Shown: positions 35,618-43,106 of the stretch, piece by piece
Layout of the letters: each line of letters opens with the position of its first letter
Position numbering within the stretch: position 1 is the stretch's first letter
DNA from: CAVVSD01 sp963757125
GTDB taxonomy: Bacteria > Actinomycetota > Thermoleophilia > Solirubrobacterales > Solirubrobacteraceae
Assembly (NCBI GenBank): GCA_963757125.1
Contig: CAVWQP010000004.1
Location: 1 to 64,000, forward strand
DNA: 64,000 nt
Direction of reading: 5' to 3'
Translations under genes and position numbers: made by a program
The notes under the pieces: generated by a model
What the model saw: only the letters and a program-made list of their open reading frames with translations
The model's database searches: none
What the model was told of the DNA's origin: nothing

Positions 35618-36515
35618 GGAACCGCAGGTCCCGGTCGAGGTCCTCCTCGCCCGCGTGGATGTGCTCCCAGGTCACGCGGACGACCCTCCAGCCCGCGATC
35701 GTGAGGGCGCGGTCCCTCGCACGGTCGCGCTCGAACTTGCCGTGGTTCGAGTGCAGCCTGCTGTCGAGCTCCACGATGAGCCTGGCGTCGCGCCACACGC
35801 AGTCGACTTCGTAGCCCTCGATATGGGTGTTCGTCTGCGGGAGCGGGAGCCCGCGGCGCCGGAGGAAGCCGAGGAACGCCCGCTCGAGGTGGCTCTTGGT
35901 GGTCCGGGTGCCGACGGAGCGCTCGTCGAGGATCGCCCTGAGGGCTCGGACGCCTCGGCGGCCGTCGGCCGCCGCGACCAGCTCGCCGAGGACGCGCCAG
36001 TCGGGGCGGGCCTGGATCTCGGCCTCCTCGAGCGCGTGACGCAGCGCGTCGGGACGCAGGACCGCGGCGAGGTCCAGGAGCGTGCGCTCGACGGTCGTGA
36101 CCGGGATGCCGTCGACGATCGTGACCTGGTCGGGTGGCAGCGGCATGCAATGCAGCCGCACACCGGCCGGAGCCCGCCCGCGCGACGGCCGCGTGACGTC
36201 GACCAGTGCCGCCGCGCTGCGCCGGATCCTGCGCACGTGCGCTGCGGCGGCATGACTGAGCGCGGCGTCCGGACCGCTCACGAGCACGAAGCCGAGCAGC
36301 TTCGCCTGCGGGCGCAGCGCGCGATGACCCACCGCGTAGACCCCGTGGTGCACCTTGTGCAGGGCGCCGGTCCCGATCCGGTGCCGCACCGCTCCCCGCC
36401 CGACGCCCAGCTCGGTCAGCTGCGCACGGGTGATCAGACCGTGCTGGCGCTCGGCGATCGCCGAGATACACGGATCCGCACGTATGTCGTGCGGATTGTT
36501 GATCTCGATGCTCAC
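35604..36515 (-). CDS. AbiEi-like winged-helix protein fused to a DUF559 (Vsr-like) nuclease domain
   Basis: A 303-residue protein. The N-terminal 60 residues (AERQHGLITRAQLTELGVGR, LHKVHHGVYAVGHRALRPQA) match the AbiEi-type antitoxin DNA-binding domain. Residues 210-300 match DUF559/Vsr-like endonuclease folds: THIEGYEVDCVWRDARLIVE, ELDSRLHSNHGKFERDRARD and AGWRVVRVTWEHI, with the E..VD..W and ELD residues of that nuclease class. No AbiEii toxin gene lies beside it. This fusion is common and multi-copy in some actinobacteria; its role is unproven. It starts at GTG 36515 and overlaps the kinase gene end by 14 bases. Confidence 0.82.
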   Translation of the reverse strand: MSIEINNPHDIRADPCISAIAERQHGLITRAQLTELGVGRGAVRHRIGTGALHKVHHGVYAVGHRALRPQAKLLGFVLVSGPDAALSHAAAAHVRRIRRSAAALVDVTRPSRGRAPAGVRLHCMPLPPDQVTIVDGIPVTTVERTLLDLAAVLRPDALRHALEEAEIQARPDWRVLGELVAAADGRRGVRALRAILDERSVGTRTTKSHLERAFLGFLRRRGLPLPQTNTHIEGYEVDCVWRDARLIVELDSRLHSNHGKFERDRARDRALTIAGWRVVRVTWEHIHAGEEDLDRDLRFLTTR

Positions 36516-36560
36516 ACCCCGATCGTGCCGACCGAGGTGTCACACGGGGGTGACGCGGCG

Positions 36561-37250
36561 TTACAACTCTCGCCGCGACACGACCCCGTCCTGCAGCGCG
36601 CGCAGCGCCAGGACCGAGCGCTTCTGGTTCTGCGGCAGCGCCTCGAGGCCGAAGAGGCCGAAGAGCGTTCGCAGGTGCGCCTTCACCGCGTCGACCGAGA
36701 GGTACAGCTCGGCGGCGATCTCGCCGTTCGTCGCCGGCGTCGCGAGGTCGCTCGAGCCGTAGGGGCGCACGAGCGCGACGAGCACGCCGCGCTGTGCGGG
36801 CGTCAGGGTCGGGGCGCCGCCGGTGGCGCCCGCCACGCGGGTCGGGCGGGAGTCCGCGTCCTCGGGGACGCGATAGGCGATCGCGGTCTGCCCCACGCGC
36901 AGGATGTCGCCGTCGCGGAGGCGGTGGCGCCCCGAGACGCGCTGGCCGTTCACGAACGAGCCGTTGCGCGAGAGGCCGTCGTCGCCGACGGTCCACTCGT
37001 CGCCGAGGCGCTCGAGCTCGGCGTGCAGCCTGCTCACCTCGGTGTCCCACACCAGGGCGACGTCGTTGCCCTGGCTGCGACCCACCGTCGCCCGGCCGCG
37101 TACGGGGTCGAGCACCACGAGCCGCTGGTGGCCGTCGCCGTCCCGGAAGACGAGGAACGGGTCGCCGTTGCGCTCCGCCTCGATGCGCTCGCGGAGCTCC
37201 GCGGGGGTGGCCGCGTGCGGCGCCAGAGGTGAGTCGGTGCCTCCCGTCAC
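36561..37250 (-). CDS. FHA-domain protein with C-terminal helical DNA-binding-like domain
   Basis: A 229-residue protein from GTG 37250. Residues 45-125 are an FHA domain that binds phosphothreonine: GRATVGRSQGNDVALVWDTE, VSRLHAELERLG and DGLSRNGSFVNGQRVSG contain the conserved GR, S..H and NG residues. The last 80 residues (LTPAQRGVLVALVRPYGSSD, TNGEIAAELYLSVDAVKAHL and RTLFGLFGLEALPQNQKRSV) resemble a LuxR-like or winged helix found in FHA proteins of this group. It may act as a transcription regulator switched by phosphorylation, for instance by the kinase at 33608. Confidence 0.88.
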   Translation of the reverse strand: MTGGTDSPLAPHAATPAELRERIEAERNGDPFLVFRDGDGHQRLVVLDPVRGRATVGRSQGNDVALVWDTEVSRLHAELERLGDEWTVGDDGLSRNGSFVNGQRVSGRHRLRDGDILRVGQTAIAYRVPEDADSRPTRVAGATGGAPTLTPAQRGVLVALVRPYGSSDLATPATNGEIAAELYLSVDAVKAHLRTLFGLFGLEALPQNQKRSVLALRALQDGVVSRREL

Positions 37251-37306
37251 AACGCCGCAGGGTAGTGGCGGGCCGCGACGTCAAGCCCCCCTGGGTGGCG
37301 AAGGCG

Positions 37307-37320
37307 CACACCCGGGTGTG
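37307..37320. promoter_or_regulatory. Perfect 14-bp palindrome, candidate operator
   Basis: CACACCCGGGTGTG is a perfect palindrome in the 127-base space between the divergent FHA gene (start 37250) and the ECF sigma gene (start 37378). Its place upstream of both starts suits a dimeric regulator, possibly the FHA protein itself. No binding factor can be named from sequence. Confidence 0.45.
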
Positions 37321-37377
37321 GGCAGAAGGACCCCAGAGGAGCCGATGCGGCGGCCGCCCGCTGCGACGGTGCCTGAC

Positions 37378-37923
37378 ATGAACCAGACGCCCTTCGACCG
37401 CTGCGAGGACCCGGAGCTGGTGGCGGCCTTCCGCGCCGGCTCGGAGGCCGCGTTCAACGAGATGCACCACCGCTACGCCGAGCCGCTCGTCGCCTTCGCC
37501 GGCCGCATGCTGCGCGGCACCGGACTCGATCCCGAGGACGTCGTGCAGGACGCGTTCATCCGCGCGCACCTGGCCCTCCGCGCGACCGACCGGCCCATGG
37601 CGCTGCGCGCGTGGCTCTACATGATCACCCGCAACCGCGCGCTCGACGGCCTCCGCGCCCGCCGTCCTTCCTGCCCACTCGAGGACGCGACGCTCGCGTG
37701 CCCGTCCGACCCGGTCGCGGCGACGCTGCAGCGCGAGGAGCTCGACCGCGTCGTCGCCGACCTCGCCGCCCTGCCCGAGCGCCAGCGGCTCGCGCTCGTG
37801 CAGCGCGAGCTGTGCGGCACGTCCCACGCCGCGCTCGCCGACCAGCTCGGGACGACCGTCTCCGCGACGAAGTCGCTCATCATCCGCGCCCGCACGCAGC
37901 TGCGCGAGGCCCAGGCCGCCTGA
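37378..37923 (+). CDS. ECF-type RNA polymerase sigma factor
   Basis: A 181-residue sigma factor. Region 2: AFNEMHHRYAEPLVAFAGRM, LDPEDVVQDAFIRAHLALRA and RAWLYMITRNRALDGLRARR. Region 4: ADLAALPERQRLALVQREL and the helix-turn-helix HAALADQLGTTVSATKSLII. ATG 37378 is used; the frame is open upstream, antisense to the FHA gene, and that part is rejected. A candidate operator palindrome lies about 58 bases upstream. No anti-sigma gene is adjacent; the next gene is a dehydrogenase 13 bases downstream. Confidence 0.9.
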   Translation: MNQTPFDRCEDPELVAAFRAGSEAAFNEMHHRYAEPLVAFAGRMLRGTGLDPEDVVQDAFIRAHLALRATDRPMALRAWLYMITRNRALDGLRARRPSCPLEDATLACPSDPVAATLQREELDRVVADLAALPERQRLALVQRELCGTSHAALADQLGTTVSATKSLIIRARTQLREAQAA

Positions 37924-37936
37924 GAGACTGCCCGGC

Positions 37937-38812
37937 GTGCAGCGCGTCGGGTTCATCGGCCTCGGCAACCTCGGCTCGGCGCTCGCGAGGCGCATCGCCG
38001 CCGCGGGCCATCCCATGACGGTGTTCGACGTCGTCGCGAACCGCGGCGTCCCGGACGGCGCCGATGTCGCACCGTCCGCACGGTCGGTCGCCGACCGCGC
38101 CGCCGTCGTCTTCGCCTGCCTCCCGAGCCGGGAGGCCAGCATGCAGGTGGCAGCCGAGGTCGGACGCGGCGATGCGATCCGCGTCCTCGTGGAGACGTCG
38201 ACGCTCGGCCCGCCCGCGCTCGGCGACGTCGCCGCGGCCCTCGGCGACCGCGTCGCGCTCGTCGACTGCCCGGTGAGCGGCGGCCCGGCCGGCGCCGACG
38301 CGGGGACCCTCGCCGCCATCGTGTCCGCCGAGCCCGCCGCGCTCGCGATCGCCGACGCGGCGATCGCCTCGCTCACGCCGCACCGCTTCGTCGTCGGCGA
38401 CCGCCCCGGCGCGGCGCAGACCGCCAAGCTCGTCAACAACGCGATCGGGCTCACGTCGATGGTCACCGCCTGCGAGGCGATGGTGCTCGGCGTGAAGGCC
38501 GGCCTGGACCCCGACGCGCTGCTCGCCGCCGTCAACGCGAGCACAGGCCGCAACTTCACGACGTCGACGATGCTCCCGGCCGCGATCCTGTCGGGGACCT
38601 TCGAGGGCGGCGGCCCCGCGCGCCTGGCGGTCAAGGACCTCGGCGCGGTCGTCGAGGAGGCGCGTGCACTGGGCGTCCCGGTGCGGACGGTGGAGCGTGC
38701 CCTGGAGGTCTGGCGCGAGGCGGTCGCCCTGCTCGGCGACGACGCCGACTTCACCCGCGTCATCGAGCCGATGGAGGCGGCCGCCGGGGTCGAGGTGCGA
38801 ACGAGCGCCTGA
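37937..38812 (+). CDS. NAD(P)-dependent beta-hydroxyacid dehydrogenase (3-hydroxyisobutyrate dehydrogenase-like)
   Basis: A 291-residue enzyme of the 6-phosphogluconate dehydrogenase-like family, oxidising beta-hydroxyacids. The NAD(P) loop is RVGFIGLGNLGSALARRIAA; the substrate loop ALVDCPVSGGPAGADAGTLA and the catalytic lysine in AAQTAKLVNNAIGLTSMVTA follow, with VKDLGAVVEEARALGVPVRT near the end. It starts at GTG 37937, just after the sigma gene, and may be co-transcribed with it. Candidates for its substrate include 3-hydroxyisobutyrate and tartronate semialdehyde. Confidence 0.9.
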   Translation: MQRVGFIGLGNLGSALARRIAAAGHPMTVFDVVANRGVPDGADVAPSARSVADRAAVVFACLPSREASMQVAAEVGRGDAIRVLVETSTLGPPALGDVAAALGDRVALVDCPVSGGPAGADAGTLAAIVSAEPAALAIADAAIASLTPHRFVVGDRPGAAQTAKLVNNAIGLTSMVTACEAMVLGVKAGLDPDALLAAVNASTGRNFTTSTMLPAAILSGTFEGGGPARLAVKDLGAVVEEARALGVPVRTVERALEVWREAVALLGDDADFTRVIEPMEAAAGVEVRTSA

Positions 38813-38829
38813 CCGGGCAGGATCGCCCC

Positions 38830-39024
38830 ATGTCACTCGTTCCCGAGGACCTCGTCACCAGCCTGGACCGGATCGCAGCGCACGTCGACGAGGCGCGCGC
38901 CGCCGTCGCCCTCATCGGCGACGGCGACCCCAGCGCGATGCAGGAGCTCGACGGCACGGTCGACCGCATGGCCGCGGCCGTGGCCGAGCTCAAGGGCCAG
39001 ACCGCCGCCGGCGGGCGCTTCTAG
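38830..39024 (+). CDS. Small helical hypothetical protein
   Basis: A 64-residue frame from ATG 38830: DLVTSLDRIAAHVDEARAAV and LDGTVDRMAAAVAELKGQT form two amphipathic helices with heptad-like spacing, suggesting a coiled-coil or helical hairpin. No family recognised. It begins 17 bases after the dehydrogenase stop and ends 7 bases before the convergent VWA gene. Confidence 0.55.
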   Translation: MSLVPEDLVTSLDRIAAHVDEARAAVALIGDGDPSAMQELDGTVDRMAAAVAELKGQTAAGGRF

Positions 39025-39031
39025 CCAGGCC

Positions 39032-39985
39032 CTACGGCAGGCGGCCCGTCGTGCGCAGCCCGGCGAACGCCGCGCCGAGCAGCAGGATGAGCCCGCCGCC
39101 GGCGAAGACCGCCGTGATCTCGCGCTCTTCCTTCTTCGTGCCAAGGCGCGACCCGAGGTTCTCGTACACGCCCGAGAGCTGGTCGGCGTCGTTGGCCGTG
39201 TAGGCCGTGCCGCCGGAGGCCTTGGAGATGGCCTGCAGCGTCTCGGGATCGGGCGGCACCGGGATGCTGCCGCCGAAGCCGCCGGGCACCGTGCCGTCGG
39301 GCGTCCCGAGCGCCACCGTGTAGATCGGGATGTCGCGCTTGCCGGCCTCGCGGGCGACCGCGACCGGGTCCGCGCCCGTCGTCGTCGCGCCGTCGGAGAG
39401 CAGGATGATCGCGGCGGGCGGGCGACCCTTGCCGCCGACGCCTGCGTCGTCCAGAGCGTCGAGCGCCGACTGCAGCGCGTCGCCTGCCGCGGTGCCGCCG
39501 TCGGCGTTCAGGCCGTCGATGAGCGACCGGACGTCGTCGCGATCGGTGGTCGGAGGCGAGACCGACTGCGGCACGTCGGAGAACGACACCGCGCCGACCT
39601 GCAGCTCCTTCGGGACCTTGTCGAGGAAGTCGCGCGCGGCCTGCTGGGCAGCGGCGAGGCGCGAGGGCGACACGTCGTCGGCCCGCATGGAGCCCGACTG
39701 GTCGGTGACGAGCATGACCGACGCCTTCTCGACCGGAACGGCGACCGTCGTCTGCGGCTTGGCCAGCGCGACGAGCAGCGTCGCGAGCGCCGCGAGGAGC
39801 AGCGCCGCGGGCAGATGGCGCCGCCAGCGCGACACGCCCCCGGCGGCCATGACGCTCGCGAGCACGGGCACCGCCGTGAAGCGCACGACGTACCGGCGCC
39901 GGCGGCGCTGGGCGAGCGCGTAGATCCCGATGATGACCGGGATCGCGAAGAGCGCGAGGAGGACTGCGGGCGATCCGAAGTTCAC
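39032..39985 (-). CDS. VWA-domain membrane protein (BatA-like) of a MoxR operon
   Basis: A 317-residue protein with two N-terminal membrane helices (VLLALFAIPVIIGIYALAQR and LPAALLLAALATLLVALAKP), a von Willebrand A domain and a C-terminal helix (AGGGLILLLGAAFAGL). The metal-ion site is complete: VMLVTDQSGSMRADDVSPSR (DxSxS), NADGGTAAGDALQ (T) and ILLSDGATTTGADP (D). GTG 39985 overlaps the DUF58 stop (GTGA). MoxR-DUF58-VWA operons are linked to folding or stress at the envelope; the precise role is unknown. It is a close paralogue of the protein at 48953-49918. Confidence 0.9.
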   Translation of the reverse strand: MNFGSPAVLLALFAIPVIIGIYALAQRRRRRYVVRFTAVPVLASVMAAGGVSRWRRHLPAALLLAALATLLVALAKPQTTVAVPVEKASVMLVTDQSGSMRADDVSPSRLAAAQQAARDFLDKVPKELQVGAVSFSDVPQSVSPPTTDRDDVRSLIDGLNADGGTAAGDALQSALDALDDAGVGGKGRPPAAIILLSDGATTTGADPVAVAREAGKRDIPIYTVALGTPDGTVPGGFGGSIPVPPDPETLQAISKASGGTAYTANDADQLSGVYENLGSRLGTKKEEREITAVFAGGGLILLLGAAFAGLRTTGRLP

Positions 39986-40905
39986 CGCATGACCTTCCCG
40001 AGCTCGCGCAGCCAATCGCCCTCGGTGGAGAGCACGACGTGGTCGACGCGCAGGCCCTTGAGCTCGCTCGCGACGCCCGCGCGCTCCTGGCGCGCGGCGT
40101 CGGCGAACCGCTTGCGCAGCGCCGGGCGCGAGGAGTCGACCTCGACGAGCGCACCCGTCTCGGGATCGACGAGGGAGAGGTGGCCGACGGCCGGCAGGTC
40201 CATCTCGCGGGGATCGCGGATCTCGACGGCCTGCACGGAGTGGCGGGCGCGCAACGCGCCGAGAGGGCGGATCCACGAATACGGTCCCCACCCACCCCCG
40301 CGGAAGTCGGAGATGACGACGACGAACCCCGGCTGGCGCGCGATCCTGCCCGTCTTCACGAGCGCGTCGGCGAGCGCGTGCGGGTCGTCGTGGCCGTCCT
40401 CGGAGACGCCCTCCTTGAGGGCGCGATGGATCGGCGCGAGCGCGCCGCGGCCGCCGCGCGGCGGGATGGTGCGGGAGATCGGCGCGCCGCACGTGACGAG
40501 GGCGATCCGGCCGCCGCGACGGGCGCCGAGGCGGGCCATGACGAGCGCGACGCCCTCGGCGACGTCGGACTTCAGCCTGTTCGCGGTCCCGAAGGCCATG
40601 GACGGCGACAGGTCGAGCACGAGCCAGGTCGTGAGCACCCGCTCGGGCACCTGCAGCCGCACGTGCGGGATGCCGGTGCGCGCGGTGGCCGACGCGTCGA
40701 TCTGCCGGACGTCGTCGCCGATCTGGTACGGCCGCAGCTGCGCCAGCTCCGTGCCCTGCCCGATGCCGGCCGCCCGGCGATCACCGGGCAGCGCGCCCGC
40801 GGCGCGGCGCGCGACGACGAGGTCGAGCGCCTCGACCGCCGCCGTCGGCATGCGACCGGGACCCTGCCGCCCGGGCGGCGGCAGCATGGTGCGACCTCCG
40901 GCCAC
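39982..40905 (-). CDS. DUF58 domain protein
   Basis: A 307-residue member of DUF58, with the signature LRPYQIGDDVRQIDASATAR followed by a VWA-like fold (TTWLVLDLSPSMAFGTANRL, FVVVISDFRGGGWGPYSW). It has no membrane helices, unlike many relatives. GTG 40905 shares a base with the TAG of the MoxR gene, and its stop overlaps the VWA gene start, so all three are translationally linked. It probably acts with the MoxR ATPase as in other such operons. Confidence 0.88.
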   Translation of the reverse strand: MAGGRTMLPPPGRQGPGRMPTAAVEALDLVVARRAAGALPGDRRAAGIGQGTELAQLRPYQIGDDVRQIDASATARTGIPHVRLQVPERVLTTWLVLDLSPSMAFGTANRLKSDVAEGVALVMARLGARRGGRIALVTCGAPISRTIPPRGGRGALAPIHRALKEGVSEDGHDDPHALADALVKTGRIARQPGFVVVISDFRGGGWGPYSWIRPLGALRARHSVQAVEIRDPREMDLPAVGHLSLVDPETGALVEVDSSRPALRKRFADAARQERAGVASELKGLRVDHVVLSTEGDWLRELGKVMR

Positions 40906-41972
40906 TACGCAGCCGCGATCGAGGGATCGTCGCGGAGGCTGCCCATGTTGGGCTTGGCGACCGCGTCCAGCATCGCGGGGAGCAGGTCCTCGGTCGTCAC
41001 GCCCTCGCTGAGGGCGTCGTAGGAGAGGACGATGCGGTGGCGCAGGACGTCGGGCGCGAGGTCGCGGACATCCTCGGGCGTCACGTGCCGGCGGCCGCGC
41101 AGGAGCGCGAGGGCGCGCGCGGCGTGCGCGAGCCCGATCGGGCCACGCGGGCTGGCGCCGAACTGCACGTAGGGCTCGAGCTCGGGGAGGCCGTGACGGC
41201 CGGGATGGCGCGTGACGTCGGCAAGCTGCACCGCGTAGGCGACGATGGATCGGTCGACGTGCACGTTGGCGACGACCTGCGAGAAGCGCTCGAGGTCCGG
41301 GACCGAGAGGCGCTCGCGCACCTCGGCCATGCCCTGCAGGGAGCGCCCGACGACGGCGGCCTCCTCGCCCGTGCTCGGGTAGTCCACGAGCAGCTTGAGC
41401 AGGAAGCGGTCGACCTGGGCCTCGGGCAGCGGGTAGGTGCCCTCGGACTCGATCGGGTTCTGCGTCGCGAGGACGAGGAACGGACGCGGCACCGGGAAGG
41501 TCTGGCCGCCGATCGTCACCTGACGCTCCTGCATGACCTCCAGCAGGGCGGACTGCACCTTCGCAGGGGCGCGGTTGATCTCGTCCGCGAGGATGAAGTT
41601 GCCGAACACGGGGCCCAGCTCGATGTCGAACGAGCCGGTGTCCGGGCGGAAGACGCGGGTGCCGACGAGGTCGGCGGGGACGAGATCGGGCGTGAACTGC
41701 ACGCGCCGGAACGAGCCGCCGAGCACGCCGGCCAGCGTGCGGACGGTCAGGGTCTTGGCCAGGCCGGGAACGCCCTCGAGCAGCACGTGACCCTGGGCGA
41801 GGAGCGCGACGAGCAGCCGCTCGAGCATCGCGTCCTGGCCGACGATCACCCTCTTCATCTCGTAGAGCGCGCCCTCGAGCGCCGCGCGGGGCTCCTCGAA
41901 GGCGTCAGCGCCCGGCGCCGCGGGCGGGACGGTCATGGAGTCGGTCTCCTCGTACGGGAATTCGTTGGTCAC
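40905..41972 (-). CDS. MoxR-family AAA+ ATPase
   Basis: A 355-residue AAA+ ATPase. Walker A is VLLEGVPGLAKTLTVRTLAG, Walker B and following PGNFILADEINRAPAKVQS, sensor 1 LVLATQNPIESEGTYPLPEA, and the arginine of sensor 2 lies in QFGASPRGPIGLAHAARAL. It is the first gene of MoxR-DUF58-VWA and is likely a chaperone-like motor that works with VWA proteins. ATG 41972 is used. The 42 bases upstream are shared with the divergent SnoaL-like gene. Confidence 0.92.
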   Translation of the reverse strand: MTNEFPYEETDSMTVPPAAPGADAFEEPRAALEGALYEMKRVIVGQDAMLERLLVALLAQGHVLLEGVPGLAKTLTVRTLAGVLGGSFRRVQFTPDLVPADLVGTRVFRPDTGSFDIELGPVFGNFILADEINRAPAKVQSALLEVMQERQVTIGGQTFPVPRPFLVLATQNPIESEGTYPLPEAQVDRFLLKLLVDYPSTGEEAAVVGRSLQGMAEVRERLSVPDLERFSQVVANVHVDRSIVAYAVQLADVTRHPGRHGLPELEPYVQFGASPRGPIGLAHAARALALLRGRRHVTPEDVRDLAPDVLRHRIVLSYDALSEGVTTEDLLPAMLDAVAKPNMGSLRDDPSIAAA

Positions 41973-42014
41973 GCGATCAGGGTGACCTATGCACCATCAA
42001 GTCAGGATAAGAAG

Positions 42015-42320
42015 ATGAGCGCCATGAGCAACCTCGAGACGGTGCAGGTCTTCTACTCGGGAGCGGCCGCGGGCGACCTCGATGCGATCAGGTCGATCCT
42101 CGCGCCCCGGCTGATCTGGAGCCAGACGCCAGGGTTCCCGAACGCGAAGACCTTCCACACCCCCGACGAGGTGATGGACGGCGTGTTCAACACGCTGGAC
42201 GGGGAGTGGGAGGGCTTCGAGCAGGCGCCGTTCGCCCACGTCTTCACGGTCGACGGCGACCTCATCGTGCAGATGCGCCAGTACACCGACACGGCGCTCG
42301 TCCACGCCGCCTGGAAGTAG
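42015..42320 (+). CDS. SnoaL/NTF2-like protein
   Basis: A 101-residue single-domain protein from ATG 42015 (or ATG 42024). The opening MSNLETVQVFYSGAAAGDLD and the cone-fold strands LAPRLIWSQTPGFPNAKTFH, FAHVFTVDGDLIVQMRQYTD are typical of the NTF2/SnoaL superfamily, which includes small isomerases, hydratases and binding proteins. The catalytic role is unknown. AGGA lies about 9 bases before the start. It is convergent with the enoyl-CoA hydratase gene, with the two stops touching. Confidence 0.82.
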   Translation: MSAMSNLETVQVFYSGAAAGDLDAIRSILAPRLIWSQTPGFPNAKTFHTPDEVMDGVFNTLDGEWEGFEQAPFAHVFTVDGDLIVQMRQYTDTALVHAAWK

Positions 42321-43106
42321 CTACACCCCGCGGAACTCGGGCCGCCGCCGCTCGACGAACGCCGCGACGCCCTCGCGGAAGTCCTCGGTCCCCGCCGAGG
42401 CGACGAAGCTCTGGCGCTCGAGCGCGAGCTGCTCGGCGAGCGTGTGGCGCCACGAGTTGCGCAGGAGCTCCCGCGTGCGCGCGTAGGCCTGGGTCGGGCC
42501 GGCCGCGAGCCGACCCGCGACCTTCGCGGTCGCGGCGTCGAGCTCGTCGCGCGGCACGACCTTCGTCACGAGCCCGAGCTCCAGCGCCTCCTCGGCCTCG
42601 ATCGCCTCGCCGAGCAGCGCGATCCGCATCGCCCGGAGGTGCCCGACGGCACGCGGCAGCGCCCAGCTCAGCCCGCCGTCCGGCGTCGTCCCGATCGACC
42701 CGTAGGCGAAGGCGAGCTTCGTGTCGTCCGCGGCGATCACGACGTCGCCGGTGAGCATGAGGCTCATCCCGGCGCCCGCCACCGCGCCCTGGACGCGGGC
42801 GATCACCGGCATCCGCAGGCGGTCGAGGACCGTGATGGTCTCCTCGAGCAGGCCGATGAGGCCGCGCACGTGCTCCTGCACCCCGTCGCCGGCCTCGTGG
42901 AACGCGCCGACGTCGCCACCGGCGAGGAACGCGCGGCCCTCGCCGGCGAGCACGAGCGCGCGCACGCCCTCCTCGTGCTCGGCCCGGCGGCACGCGTCGA
43001 GCAGCAGCTGCGCCGCCTCCGCGTCGATCGCGTTCAGCCGGTCTGGCCGGTTGAGGCGGATGGTCGCGACCGCGCCGTCGCGCTCGAACAGCACAGGGTC
43101 GGTCAT
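42321..43106 (-). CDS. Enoyl-CoA hydratase/isomerase family protein
   Basis: A 261-residue crotonase-fold enzyme. The first oxyanion segment is RAFLAGGDVGAFHEAG; the second is VQGAVAGAGMSLMLTGDVVI followed by FAYGSIGTTPDGGLSWALPR, where crotonases carry catalytic acids. Here the usual second glutamate position reads D or G (PDGG), so isomerase or hydrolase activity is as likely as hydration. ATG 43106 overlaps the stop of the ligase gene. It is the last gene of the five-gene CoA operon. Confidence 0.88.
   Translation of the reverse strand: MTDPVLFERDGAVATIRLNRPDRLNAIDAEAAQLLLDACRRAEHEEGVRALVLAGEGRAFLAGGDVGAFHEAGDGVQEHVRGLIGLLEETITVLDRLRMPVIARVQGAVAGAGMSLMLTGDVVIAADDTKLAFAYGSIGTTPDGGLSWALPRAVGHLRAMRIALLGEAIEAEEALELGLVTKVVPRDELDAATAKVAGRLAAGPTQAYARTRELLRNSWRHTLAEQLALERQSFVASAGTEDFREGVAAFVERRRPEFRGV

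Noticed and set aside
35604..37250. AbiEi/AbiEii toxin-antitoxin pair
   Set aside because: The neighbour is an FHA protein, not a nucleotidyltransferase toxin; no second toxin-like gene is adjacent.
35431..38763. Open frame of 1110 codons on the minus strand
   Set aside because: It crosses the kinase end, AbiEi, FHA, sigma and dehydrogenase genes, all of which have clear domains in other frames. The composition is Arg/Ser/Ala rich without motifs.
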